Source: Nocardiopsis_B mangrovi (GTDB lineage: Bacteria; Actinomycetota; Actinomycetes; Streptosporangiales; Streptosporangiaceae). Taken from it: DNA of 64,000 nt. A program made the position numbers and the translations under genes. The DNA lies in the NCBI RefSeq assembly GCF_042653925.1, contig NZ_JBHSFQ010000003.1, forward strand, positions 124,001 to 188,000, given 5' to 3'. This document shows positions 8,517-16,163 of the stretch, piece by piece (the stretch's first letter is position 1; the number at the start of each line of letters is the position of its first letter). A model generated the notes under the pieces. That model saw only the letters and a list, made by a program, of their open reading frames with translations. It was not told the DNA's origin and ran no database searches.

Positions 8517-9002
8517 ATGAAGATCAGAGGAGTCCACGCCTTCGCCGCGTGTGCCGTGACGTTCTCCGCGGTCGCGCTCGGCGCGCCCGCCGCCGTCGCC
8601 GGGACCGCGGCCGAACAGCCGGAGCACTGCGTGCTCGACCTCGGTTCCGGCGAACTGTCGTGCGCCGGCGACATGAGCGAGGCGCGCGAGATGGCCGACG
8701 TGGGCACCGCGGCCGTCGTCGCGGCGCGACTGTACGACGGGACGGGCTACAGCAATCTCATCGGGGAGATCTTCGCGACGTCTCCGTGCACGCCGTCCTA
8801 CGACCGGGAGTGGGAGTTCGCCACCCTCGGCCCCATGAACAACCGCATCTCGTCATTGCGGACCTACAACCAGTGCGACATCAAGCTGTACAACGGTACG
8901 AACTTCACCGGCGCCGAGTCCACCTGGATCGACCAGTCGTCGAACCTCGGCAACATCGGCACCGGATGGAGCAACCGCGCCAGTTCCCTTGAAGTCTCCT
9001 GA
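8517..9002 (+). CDS. secreted beta/gamma-crystallin-like (peptidase inhibitor I36 type) protein
   Basis: The 161-residue product has a signal peptide (MKIRGVHAFAACAVTFSAVALGAPAAVAG, cleavage likely after AVAG). The mature domain has two crystallin-like Greek-key motifs: VAARLYDGTGYSNLIGEI and IKLYNGTNFTGAESTWI, each with the aromatic-x4-aromatic-x-G pattern. Four cysteines are spaced for two disulfides. Proteins of this shape in actinomycetes include the SMPI-type metalloprotease inhibitors and related small secreted toxins or calcium-binding proteins; sequence alone does not separate these. The ATG at 8517 is preceded by GGGGGA. It is monocistronic, with a hairpin downstream. Confidence 0.8.
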   Translation: MKIRGVHAFAACAVTFSAVALGAPAAVAGTAAEQPEHCVLDLGSGELSCAGDMSEAREMADVGTAAVVAARLYDGTGYSNLIGEIFATSPCTPSYDREWEFATLGPMNNRISSLRTYNQCDIKLYNGTNFTGAESTWIDQSSNLGNIGTGWSNRASSLEVS

Positions 9003-9020
9003 CACCCCTTCCCATTCACA

Positions 9021-9051
9021 CGGCCGCCCCTGCCCGAGGCGGGGGTGGCCG
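9021..9051 (+). terminator. terminator after the I36-like gene
   Basis: A 13-bp stem GGCCGCCCCTGCC/GGCGGGGGTGGCC (two G-U pairs in RNA) with a CGA loop lies 20 bp after the stop codon, with one further outer C-G pair. The following 9052-9339 shows no gene that I can support. Confidence 0.6.
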
Positions 9052-9339
9052 CCATGAAATGCCCCCTCAGCCACCGGCCCCGAGGATTTCCGAACCACGA
9101 AACGGGGGATAGCACCATCGCCGCGGCTACCTGACGCGCCTACATTTCCACGGTGCCGAAATTCCCGCGGTTTCCCGCACTCATCCGCAATGCCCTTCGA
9201 CCGCAGAGCGCGGCGCGCCTCGTCGCCATCGCGGGCGCGGCCGGCGTCGTTGTCGCCACCGCCGCGCCCCTTCATGGGGCCCGGCGCCGGAAAAGGGCTC
9301 GTCCGACGCGCCCCGACCCGCATACCCCCGCGGAAGCGG

Positions 9340-10269
9340 TCACGGCCGGGCCCACGCGACGTCGGGTGGGAGCTCGAAGCCGCCAAGGCGGAGGTCGTCG
9401 AGGGTGTCGAGGAAGCGGCGCGCCGCGGCGGGCACCGGTCGGTCGGTGGGGCGCAGGACATCGAGGCGGCGGGTCACCAGCGGGGCGACGAGCGGGCGGT
9501 GGGCGACGTCGGCGAAGCTCACCAGGACGCGGACCAGGGCCGGCAGGGCGGAGACCCCCAGGCCCGCCGCGACCAGGCCGCCCACCGTCGCCACGTTGCT
9601 CGCCTCGACCACCCCGCGCGCCGGGCCGCCGATCTGGGCGAACGCCGAGTCGGTGAGCGCGCGGACGCTGGTGTCGGCCGCCATCACGATGAACCGCTCG
9701 TCGCGCAGTTCCGACCAGCTCAGCTCCGCGCGGTCGGCGAACGGGTGCCGGGGCGGGACCACCCCCACGAACCTGTCGTGGGCCAGCGGCCGGCTCTCCA
9801 GCCACTCCGGAACGTCGGCGGCGACCGCGATCGCGAAATCGGCTTCGCCCCGTTCGACGGCCGTGACCATGCGCCGGGACAGGCCGTCGTGGATGCGCAC
9901 GCTGATGTCGGGCCAGCGCTCGCGGAACACCGCGATCACCGGCGGGAGCAGGACCGCCGCCACGGACGGCAGCGCGGCGACCGTGACGGCCCCCGCGCCG
10001 CCCTCCACGTAGCGCCCGAGCTGGCGCATGCCCGCCCGGTGCACGGCCAGGACGTGTTCCGCCACCTCCAGCAGCTCCCGGCCCTCGTCGGTGAGGGTCA
10101 CGTTGCGGGTGTCGCGGTGGAAGACGCGCGCGCCCAGCGTCCGCTCGATCTCGGCGACGGTCCGGCTCAGCGACGACTGCGAGACGAGCAGGTCACCCGC
10201 TGCCGCGGTGAAGCTCAACCGGCGCGCCACTGATACGAACACCGACAACTGGCGCAGAGACAGGTCCAT
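9340..10269 (-). CDS. LysR-family transcriptional regulator
   Basis: The 309-residue protein has a textbook LysR N-terminal winged helix-turn-helix (LRQLSVFVSVARRLSFTAAAGDLLVSQSSLSRTVAEIERTLGARVFHRDTRNVTLTDEG) followed by a periplasmic-binding-like effector domain (VTVAALPSVAAVLLPPVIAVFRERWPDI...GEADFAIAVAADVP). It is flanked by non-coding DNA on both sides and is not next to an obvious divergent target gene, so its regulon and ligand are unknown. The start ATG at 10269 gives the normal family length. Confidence 0.9.
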   Translation of the reverse strand: MDLSLRQLSVFVSVARRLSFTAAAGDLLVSQSSLSRTVAEIERTLGARVFHRDTRNVTLTDEGRELLEVAEHVLAVHRAGMRQLGRYVEGGAGAVTVAALPSVAAVLLPPVIAVFRERWPDISVRIHDGLSRRMVTAVERGEADFAIAVAADVPEWLESRPLAHDRFVGVVPPRHPFADRAELSWSELRDERFIVMAADTSVRALTDSAFAQIGGPARGVVEASNVATVGGLVAAGLGVSALPALVRVLVSFADVAHRPLVAPLVTRRLDVLRPTDRPVPAAARRFLDTLDDLRLGGFELPPDVAWARP

Positions 10270-10390
10270 GCCTCGCGAGCTTACGGGTGTGCTCGCGCCC
10301 GCCACCCGGTGCCGCGCGCGAGCGCGCCGGTGGCGGGGGAATGGCACCCGGGCGGATACGGGCGCCGCGGGGGGCGGCCGCCGTCCCGGT

Positions 10391-10445
10391 CGGTGTCTCC
10401 CGGGTGGCCCCGCGCCGCCGACGCGGGGCCACCCGGGAGACACCG
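10391..10445 (-). terminator. 24-bp perfect hairpin terminator
   Basis: The arms 10391-10414 and 10422-10445 are perfect inverted complements (outer ends CGGTGTCTCC and GGAGACACCG) around the 7-nt loop CCGCCGA, with further outer pairing. It lies ~120 bp beyond the stop of the STAS gene on the minus strand and in front of the LysR gene, so it should insulate the two. The rest of 10270-10567 shows no gene. Confidence 0.75.
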
Positions 10446-10567
10446 GCCCGGGCCCCGGGAGGGCCGGCACCGCGCGCCGGCGAACCCGACGCCGCGCGGC
10501 GGCCGGAGCCTGTTCGGGGCTCCGGACGGAGGCCGCCGCGTGCTGTCGCTCCGCCGGCGCGCGGTGC

Positions 10568-10984
10568 TCACCCGCCCGGACGCGGGCCGGGCAGTGGAAC
10601 GGGGCGCTCGACGGCACCGGGGGCGCCGAAACGGGCGGCCGTGTCCGTGATCGCCAGCAGCCGGTCCAGATCGGCGCCCACGCCGTGCAGGGTCAGCGCC
10701 CCGCCCGCGCGCTCCGCCCGGGCAGCGGCGCGCAGGAGCGCCGCGAGCCCGTAGGCGTCGCAGAAGGCGACGCGGGAGACGTCGGCTTCGATGCTCGGGC
10801 CGACGGTCAGGGCCGCGTGGGCGAGTTCGGCGGCCACCGCGTCGGCGGTCGCGAAATCGAGTTCGCCCGACACCGATACCAGCGCACGGCCCCGGGCCGC
10901 GTACACGACGTCGGCGTGCGCGCCGCGGGGGCGCCGGGTGCGTCCCGCCGTCCCGCCGGGCGTGTGGTCCTGACCGGTGGTCAT
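10568..10984 (-). CDS. STAS-domain protein (anti-sigma factor antagonist-like)
   Basis: This 138-residue protein is a single STAS domain after a ~25-residue basic tail: ALVSVSGELDFATADAVAAELAHAAL, then DVSRVAFCDAYGLAALLRAAARAERAGGALTLHG. In SpoIIAA/RsbV-type antagonists the loop after the third strand reads D-S-S-G and carries the serine phosphorylated by the anti-sigma kinase. Here the equivalent residues are D76-A77-Y78-G79, so neither serine is present. It cannot be switched by that phosphorylation in the usual way. No sigma or kinase gene is adjacent. The ATG at 10984 has AAGGGGA upstream, better than a longer start 31 codons away. Confidence 0.82.
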   Translation of the reverse strand: MTTGQDHTPGGTAGRTRRPRGAHADVVYAARGRALVSVSGELDFATADAVAAELAHAALTVGPSIEADVSRVAFCDAYGLAALLRAAARAERAGGALTLHGVGADLDRLLAITDTAARFGAPGAVERPVPLPGPRPGG

Positions 10985-11225
10985 CGTCGTATCCCCTTGT
11001 GTGGTCTCGTCTCCACCCTGACGGCATCGCGCCGCGCATTCGAGGGCCGAAGGTCCCGCGCAACACGATAGTTGCAACCCGATCCTCTAGCCGCCCCCCG
11101 TACCCGCCACCGGATCGGAACCCGTTACTGGGGATGTGCCGCCGATCCCCGCAATGGGACGCCCCCGCACCCAAGGGTTCGCCGATCCGGTCGCGGGGCC
11201 GCGGCGGATCGGGCGCGGCCTCGGG

Positions 11226-12149
11226 TCACGCCCGGGTGACGATCACCGGGATGCTCGTGTGGTGGAGCACCGCGTGGCTCACGGAGCCCAGCAGGAGGCC
11301 GCGGAACCCGCCCCGGCCCCGCGACCCGAGCACGACGAGCCCGGCGCCGGCGCTCTGGTCCAGCAGCGCCCGCGCCGCGTGGTCCACGACGGCCCGCACC
11401 TCCACCGGGACATCGGCGGTCGCGGCCGTGCGCGCCTCCGCCACCATCCGGTCGATGCGTTCGACCACGTGCCCCTCGGCCCGGTCGCGGGCCGGGCTGG
11501 GCACCTCGGTGTCGTACATCAGCAGGTCGACGGGCTCGGGGCTGTGCCAGGCGTCGAGCACCGTCACGCCGACGCCGCGCTGCGCCGCCTCCCGCAGGGC
11601 CACGTCCAGCGCCACAGCGGACGGCTCGGAGCCGTCGACGCCGACGACCACCCGCCGGTCCCGCAGCTCGCTGGGCGGCCCGTCCGGCGGAACGACCGCC
11701 GTGGGGCAGGCGGCGTGCGCGGAGACGCGGACGCTCACCGAGCCGAGGAAGATCGCGCCCACCGCGCCCAGGCCGCGGGAGCCCACGACGACCAGCCCGG
11801 CGTCCTTCGCGGCGGCGAGCAGCGCCTGCGCCGCGGGCTGGCTCGAGATCTGGGCGTGCACGGGCAGGTCCGGCCACCGGTCGCCGACCCGCTCGACGGA
11901 ATAGGTCACGAGCGCCTTGGCCCGTTCGACGATCTCGGGGGTCTCCGGCAGGCGGACCGGGGCGGCCAGCGGTACCGCTATCAGCGGCATGCTGAGCGCG
12001 TGCATGATCCGCAGGGAGACCCCGCGGTCTACGGCCTCCTGAGCGGCCCAGTCGAGCGCGGCGAGCCCCGTTTCGGAGCCGTCGACGCCGACGACGACCT
12101 CCCCCGGCACCCCGTCGACATCCTCCGCTTCGATGTTCGCGCTGGTCAT
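11226..12149 (-). CDS. universal stress protein with two tandem USP domains
   Basis: The 307-residue protein contains two USP folds of about 145 residues each. The first opens EVVVGVDGSETGLAALDWA and ends VVGSRGLGAVGAIFLGSVSVRVSAHAACPTAVV. The second opens RVVVGVDGSEPSAVALDVAL and ends VLGSRGRGGFRGLLLGSVSHAVLHHTSIPVIV. Both retain the G-2X-G-9X-G-S/T pattern of ATP-binding USPs. Tandem USPs of this type are common in actinomycetes as hypoxia or dormancy proteins. The start has AAGGAGG at good spacing. It lies downstream of formate dehydrogenase on the same strand with 181 bp between, so co-transcription is possible but unproven. Confidence 0.93.
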   Translation of the reverse strand: MTSANIEAEDVDGVPGEVVVGVDGSETGLAALDWAAQEAVDRGVSLRIMHALSMPLIAVPLAAPVRLPETPEIVERAKALVTYSVERVGDRWPDLPVHAQISSQPAAQALLAAAKDAGLVVVGSRGLGAVGAIFLGSVSVRVSAHAACPTAVVPPDGPPSELRDRRVVVGVDGSEPSAVALDVALREAAQRGVGVTVLDAWHSPEPVDLLMYDTEVPSPARDRAEGHVVERIDRMVAEARTAATADVPVEVRAVVDHAARALLDQSAGAGLVVLGSRGRGGFRGLLLGSVSHAVLHHTSIPVIVTRA

Positions 12150-12330
12150 CGCGCCTCCTTCGCGTCACCGCCCACTACCCAGGACGGCGGCGGGCGAACC
12201 GCGCGAGGGTGCGGAGGCGGCGCCGCAACGCGGGGCGCACCCGGACCGGCGCTCGGCCGGACCCGAGGCGCCCCGCGGCGGCACGGGCGGCGGGCGTGGC
12301 GGACGCGCGCCGCCGGTGCCGCGGCGGGGG

Positions 12331-13506
12331 TCAGGCCGCGCCGCCCCCGGCGGTCGTGGAGTAGGAGTGCGCCCCGGCGCCGGCGAGCTTGCCACCGTCC
12401 ACGATGAGGTAGTCGTCGCGGATCGCGGCCCCGGCCAGCCACGACTCCAGGATCTCGCGGGTGCCGGCCGCGTAGCGCGCCTGCGCCGACAGCGTGGAGC
12501 CGGAGATGTGCGGGGTCATCCCGTGGTGGGGCATGGTCCGCCACGGGTGGTCGGCGGGCGCCGGCTGCGGGAACCAGACGTCGCCCGCGTACCCGGCGAG
12601 CCGCCCGCTCTCCAGCGCGCGCACCACCGCGTCGCGGTCGGCGATGCGCGCGCGGGCCGTGTTGATGAGGTAGGCGCCGCGCTTCATGGTCGAGATGAGC
12701 GCGTCGTCGAACAGCCCCTCGGTCTCGGGGTGCAGCGGGGCGTTGACGGTCACCACGTCGCAGACCGGGGCCATCTCCCGGGCGCTGGGGTGGAAGGTGA
12801 GGTTCAGCTCCTCCTCCACCTCGCGCGGCAGGCGGTGCCGGTCGGTGTAGTGCAGGTGGACGTCGAACGGGGCGAGCCGGCGCAGGACGGCCAGGCCGAT
12901 CCGGCCCGCCGCGACGGTGCCGACGTGCATTCCCTCCAGGTCGTAGGAGCGCGACACGGCGTCGGCGATGTTCCAGCCGCCGTCGCGCACCACCTGGTGG
13001 GCGGGCAGGTAGTTGCGCACCAGCGACAAGATCATCATCACAACGTGCTCGGCGACCGACACGGAGTTGGAGTAGGTCACCTCGGCGACGGTGACCCCGT
13101 GGGCGATGGCGGCGTCCAGGTCGACGTGGTCGGAGCCGATCCCGGCGGTCACGGCCAGCTTCAGCCGGGGCGCCCGGGCGATCCGCTCGGCGGTGAGGTA
13201 GGCGGGCCAGAACGGCTGGGAGATCACGACGTCGGCGTCGGCGAGCTCGCGGTCGAACTCCGAGTCCGGGCCCTCCTTGTCGGAGGTGACGACCAGGGTG
13301 TGCCCCTGGGCCTCCAGGAAGGAGCGCAGCCCCAGTTCGCCCGAGACGCTGCCGAGCAGGTGGCCGGGCGTGAAGTCGGTGCCTGAGGAGGTGGGGAGGG
13401 TCTGGCCGTTGGGGTAGTGGGCGATGTGGGGGAGATCGTCGCGTGCGTAGGAGGACGGGTATCCGCCGACCGGGTCGTCGTACAGCACACACAGCACCTT
13501 CGCCAT
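12331..13506 (-). CDS. fdh: NAD-dependent formate dehydrogenase
   Basis: This 391-residue D-2-hydroxyacid dehydrogenase family enzyme matches the metal-free NAD+ formate dehydrogenases closely. With Met as 1, the catalytic set of the Pseudomonas sp. 101 enzyme is present one residue further on: N147 (YSNSVS), R285 (NTARARIAD), Q314 (DVWFPQP) and H333 (TPHISGSTL). The nucleotide loop is VGTVAAGRIGLAV, and D222 in YTDRHRLP specifies NAD rather than NADP. It oxidises formate to CO2 with NAD+ in the cytoplasm. A LysR gene lies directly upstream on the same strand with 21-bp-spaced direct repeats between them, so formate- or C1-responsive control is likely. Confidence 0.95.
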   Translation of the reverse strand: MAKVLCVLYDDPVGGYPSSYARDDLPHIAHYPNGQTLPTSSGTDFTPGHLLGSVSGELGLRSFLEAQGHTLVVTSDKEGPDSEFDRELADADVVISQPFWPAYLTAERIARAPRLKLAVTAGIGSDHVDLDAAIAHGVTVAEVTYSNSVSVAEHVVMMILSLVRNYLPAHQVVRDGGWNIADAVSRSYDLEGMHVGTVAAGRIGLAVLRRLAPFDVHLHYTDRHRLPREVEEELNLTFHPSAREMAPVCDVVTVNAPLHPETEGLFDDALISTMKRGAYLINTARARIADRDAVVRALESGRLAGYAGDVWFPQPAPADHPWRTMPHHGMTPHISGSTLSAQARYAAGTREILESWLAGAAIRDDYLIVDGGKLAGAGAHSYSTTAGGGAA

Positions 13507-13584
13507 TGCAGGGCTCCCAACTCGTGGCGAGTACGTACCACCGAGGCTCCCTTCCGCGCCCGCCGGGCGTCAAAATGAACCTCC

Positions 13585-13613
13585 CTATGGCGGGATAGCC
13601 CGTTTCTATGGCG
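13585..13613 (-). promoter_or_regulatory. candidate LysR binding region upstream of fdh
   Basis: CTATGGCG occurs at 13585-13592 and again at 13606-13613, exactly 21 bp (two helical turns) apart. The first copy is also part of the dyad CTATGGCGGGATAG (13585-13598), a T-N11-A-style LysR site. The region is 79-107 bp upstream of the fdh start and close to the 3' end of the neighbouring lysR gene. Confidence 0.55.
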
Positions 13614-13657
13614 CCGGCGTGCGCCTTCTCGACCTGCGGGGCGACGAGGGGGCGGGG

Positions 13658-14587
13658 TCACGGGCGCGCGAGGTAGCCGTGCAGCAGGCGTTCGAGGTCG
13701 CCCCGGACGTCGACCTCGCGGGCGGTCTCCAGCAGCGCCTCGGCGAGCAGCGACTCCGGATGGTGGTCGGCGACGACGAGGCCGATCTGCGGGAACGCCG
13801 CGGGGTCGGCCAGCCGCACCACGCGCATGCCCTCGGGGACCCCGAACATGTGCAGCCAGGCGTGGGCGATGACGCTCGACCACCGCTGCGTGGCCACGTG
13901 CGCGTAGAGCGCGGAGACGGTGTCGGTCTCGATGGCGGGCACGACGGTGGCCCCCGCTGCGGCGAAGAATCCGTCGAGGATGCGGCGGTTGCGCATGCGC
14001 GGGGAGAGCAGGCACAGCGGGAGGGCGGCCACCTCCGACCACCGGACGGACGCGCGCTCGGCCAGCTCGCCGCCGTTGGGGGTGAGCAGCACGTACCTCT
14101 CCTCGTAGAGCGGCAGCGCGCGGACCCCGGCCAGCTCCTCGTCGTCCACGTAGGTCATGGCGGCGTCGAGCTCGAACTCGGCGAGGCGGCGGGCGATCTC
14201 GCGCGACGACAGCGATTCCAGGGTCACGCGGGCGTGCGGGTGCCGCTCGCAGAACGGCGCGGTGAGCAGCGAGGCCGCCGTCAGAGCTGTGGGGATGGCG
14301 CCCACCCGCAGGACACCGGACAGGCCGGCGCGCATGGCCGAGAGGTCCTGGCGCAGGCCGTCGCATTCGGCGAGGATGCGGTGCGCCCACAGCAGGACCC
14401 GCTCCCCCTCGGGGGTGAGCCCGGCGAAGCGGTTGCCCCGGCGCACGATGGGCACGCCCAGCTCGCGTTCGAGCTTGCGGATCCCGGCCGACAGGGACGG
14501 CTGGGAGACGTGGCAGGCGTCGGCGGCCCGGGCGAAGTGGCGCTCGCGCGCGAGGGCCGCCAGGTACTCCAGTTGTCGAAGCAGCAC
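13658..14587 (-). CDS. LysR-family regulator, probably of formate dehydrogenase
   Basis: The 309-residue protein has the LysR winged helix-turn-helix (LRQLEYLAALARERHFARAADACHVSQPSLSAGIRKLERELGVPIVRRG) and a C-terminal effector domain (LRVGAIPTALTAASLLTAPFCERHPHARVTLESLSSREIARRLAEFELDAAMTY). It lies 151 bp upstream of fdh on the same strand, and the gap holds repeated CTATGGCG elements. This arrangement resembles LysR control of formate dehydrogenases in other bacteria. The regulatory link is inferred from position and binding-site form, not shown. Its gene is 51 bp downstream of merR on the same strand. Confidence 0.9.
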   Translation of the reverse strand: MLLRQLEYLAALARERHFARAADACHVSQPSLSAGIRKLERELGVPIVRRGNRFAGLTPEGERVLLWAHRILAECDGLRQDLSAMRAGLSGVLRVGAIPTALTAASLLTAPFCERHPHARVTLESLSSREIARRLAEFELDAAMTYVDDEELAGVRALPLYEERYVLLTPNGGELAERASVRWSEVAALPLCLLSPRMRNRRILDGFFAAAGATVVPAIETDTVSALYAHVATQRWSSVIAHAWLHMFGVPEGMRVVRLADPAAFPQIGLVVADHHPESLLAEALLETAREVDVRGDLERLLHGYLARP

Positions 14588-14638
14588 GGTCCAGGATGGA
14601 CCGGGCGGGCGGCCCGCGTCCAGGTGCGGGCGGCGCCG

Positions 14639-15028
14639 TCAGCAGGCCGGGGCGCGGTCCCCGCTGTAGGGCAGCGGGGAGACGGGGCGGGCGATGATGT
14701 CGTCGAGGATGGCGCGGGCCGCGAGCAGCTCCTCGACCTCCTCACTGATCCGTTCGCGTTCCCGGGCCAGCTCGACCGTCAGGTCCGCGCAGGCCGACAC
14801 GATCTGCTCGCCGTCGGCGACCATGCACGGCAGCACCTCGGCGATCACGGCCGTGCCCAGGCCCGCGGCCAGCAGGGTGCGGATGTGGCGGACGGTCTCG
14901 GCGTCGGACTCCGCGAACTCCCGGTAGCCGCTCGGGCGCCGGGCCGGGCGCAGCAGCCCCTGCTCCTCGTAGTAGCGCAGCGCCCGCTCGCTGACGCCGG
15001 TCCTGCGGGCCAGTTCTCCGATGCGCAT
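14639..15028 (-). CDS. MerR-family transcriptional regulator
   Basis: The 129-residue protein starts with the MerR helix-turn-helix MRIGELARRTGVSERALRYYEEQGLLRPARRPSGYREF, followed by the wing and a long helix (LARERERISEEVEELLAARAILDDII) that forms the antiparallel dimer coiled coil. Cysteines are scattered (CMVADGEQIVSAC and the C-terminal residue) and do not match a known metal site, so it is probably a small-molecule or redox sensor. It is divergent from an imine-reductase-like gene whose promoter has a 20-bp spacer containing a perfect palindrome, the classical MerR arrangement. That gene is therefore the likely target. Confidence 0.9.
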   Translation of the reverse strand: MRIGELARRTGVSERALRYYEEQGLLRPARRPSGYREFAESDAETVRHIRTLLAAGLGTAVIAEVLPCMVADGEQIVSACADLTVELARERERISEEVEELLAARAILDDIIARPVSPLPYSGDRAPAC

Positions 15029-15048
15029 GTGACCTCCGACACGCGGCG

Positions 15049-15080
15049 TTGACTCTCACGTCGACGTGAGGCTTTACCTT
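15049..15080 (+). promoter_or_regulatory. MerR-type promoter with long spacer and internal palindrome
   Basis: A -35 TTGACT (15049-15054) and a -10 TACCTT (15075-15080) are separated by 20 bp. The spacer contains the perfect palindrome CTCACGTCGACGTGAG (15055-15070). The overlong spacer with a dyad between the boxes is diagnostic of MerR activation by DNA distortion. The -10 ends 7 bp before the ATG at 15088, so the transcript is probably leaderless. Confidence 0.7.
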
Positions 15081-15087
15081 AACCGGC

Positions 15088-16071
15088 ATGACGAACGGAC
15101 CACACTCCTCCACCCCTCCCACCGCCCCCGGCGACCCCGGCGACCTCGGCGAACACGCGAACGACGACCGCGACGGGGGCGCCGCCGACCGCCCGGTCAC
15201 CGTCCTCGGCCTGGGCCCCATGGGCGCCGCGCTGGCCGGCGCCTTCCTGGCGGCGGGCCACCCCACGACCGTATGGAACCGCTCCCCCGCCAAGGCCGAC
15301 CCGCTGGTCCAACGGGGAGCGCGGCGCGCGGCGACCGCCGCCGAGGCGGTGGCGGCGAGCCCGCTGGTGATCGTGTGCGTGATCGACTACGGCGCGGTCC
15401 ACGCCATCGTGGACCCCGCCGCCGACGCCCTCGCGGGCCGCACCCTGGTCAGCCTGACCGCCGACTCCCCCGACAGCGCGCGGGAGATGGCGGCGTGGGC
15501 GGCCGAGCGGAGCATCGACTACGTCGACGGCTCGATCATGACGCCCACGACCACGATCGGCGGGCCCGGCGCCCAGGTGCTCTACAGCGGGGAGGAGAAG
15601 GTCTACGAGGCCCATCGGGAGACGCTGGCCGCCATCGGCGGGCGGCAGGACCACCTCGGGTCCGACCCCGGCCGGGCCGCGGCGTTCGACGTGGCCCTGC
15701 TCGACATGTTCTGGACGGCGGTGAGCGGCCTGACGCACGGCTTCGCGCTCGCGGCGGCCGAAGGCATCCCGGCGCGGGACCTGGCCCCCTTCGCCAAGGG
15801 GATCCATGAACTGCTCCCCGGGAGCATCGATGAGATCGCCGCCAACATCGACTCCGGCGAGCACCCCGACGACGTGTCGAGCCTGCGGTCCATCACCGCC
15901 GGGATGGAGCACGTCGTGCACGCCGCGCGCGCCCGCGGGCTCGACGACACGGTGATCGGTGCCGCGACCGCGGTGGCCCGGCGCGGGATCGCGGCGGGCT
16001 ACGGCGCCGGCAGCGTGTCCCGGCTGACGGAGCTCCTCGTGCGAGAGGCGGCGGTCCCGGCCGCCGGCTGA
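15088..16071 (+). CDS. NAD(P)-binding 6-PGDH/imine-reductase-like oxidoreductase
   Basis: The 327-residue protein has an N-terminal Rossmann domain (VTVLGLGPMGAALAGAFLAAGHPTTVWNRSPAKADPLV; the WNRS turn favours NADP) after a ~35-residue disordered lead. The middle VDGSIMTPTTTIGGPGAQVLYSG and the helical C-terminal domain (AFDVALLDMFWTAVSGLTHGFALAAAEGI) resemble imine reductases and beta-hydroxyacid dehydrogenases. An Asp falls near the position of the imine-reductase proton donor. It may reduce cyclic imines or similar carbonyl analogues; substrate is unknown. It is probably induced by the divergent MerR protein and translated from a leaderless message. Confidence 0.85.
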   Translation: MTNGPHSSTPPTAPGDPGDLGEHANDDRDGGAADRPVTVLGLGPMGAALAGAFLAAGHPTTVWNRSPAKADPLVQRGARRAATAAEAVAASPLVIVCVIDYGAVHAIVDPAADALAGRTLVSLTADSPDSAREMAAWAAERSIDYVDGSIMTPTTTIGGPGAQVLYSGEEKVYEAHRETLAAIGGRQDHLGSDPGRAAAFDVALLDMFWTAVSGLTHGFALAAAEGIPARDLAPFAKGIHELLPGSIDEIAANIDSGEHPDDVSSLRSITAGMEHVVHAARARGLDDTVIGAATAVARRGIAAGYGAGSVSRLTELLVREAAVPAAG

Positions 16072-16086
16072 CGCCCGCCGCCGGTC

Positions 16087-16108
16087 GACGGGGGCCGCCG
16101 GCCCCGTC
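16087..16108. terminator. weak hairpin between convergent genes
   Basis: GACGGGG (16087-16093) and CCCCGTC (16102-16108) pair around a GC-rich centre with further possible pairing. It lies between the convergent ends of the imine-reductase-like gene and the hydrolase gene. Confidence 0.4.
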
Positions 16109-16163
16109 AATCGGGCGCGACCGCGCGGCCCGTACCTGCGGCTGGCCGCCATGGACGGCACCC

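Noticed and set aside
9153..9656. Possible secreted protein with a hydrophobic N terminus
   Set aside because: It has no ribosome site, turns Arg/Pro-rich after 40 residues, and lies opposite the 3' part of the LysR gene.
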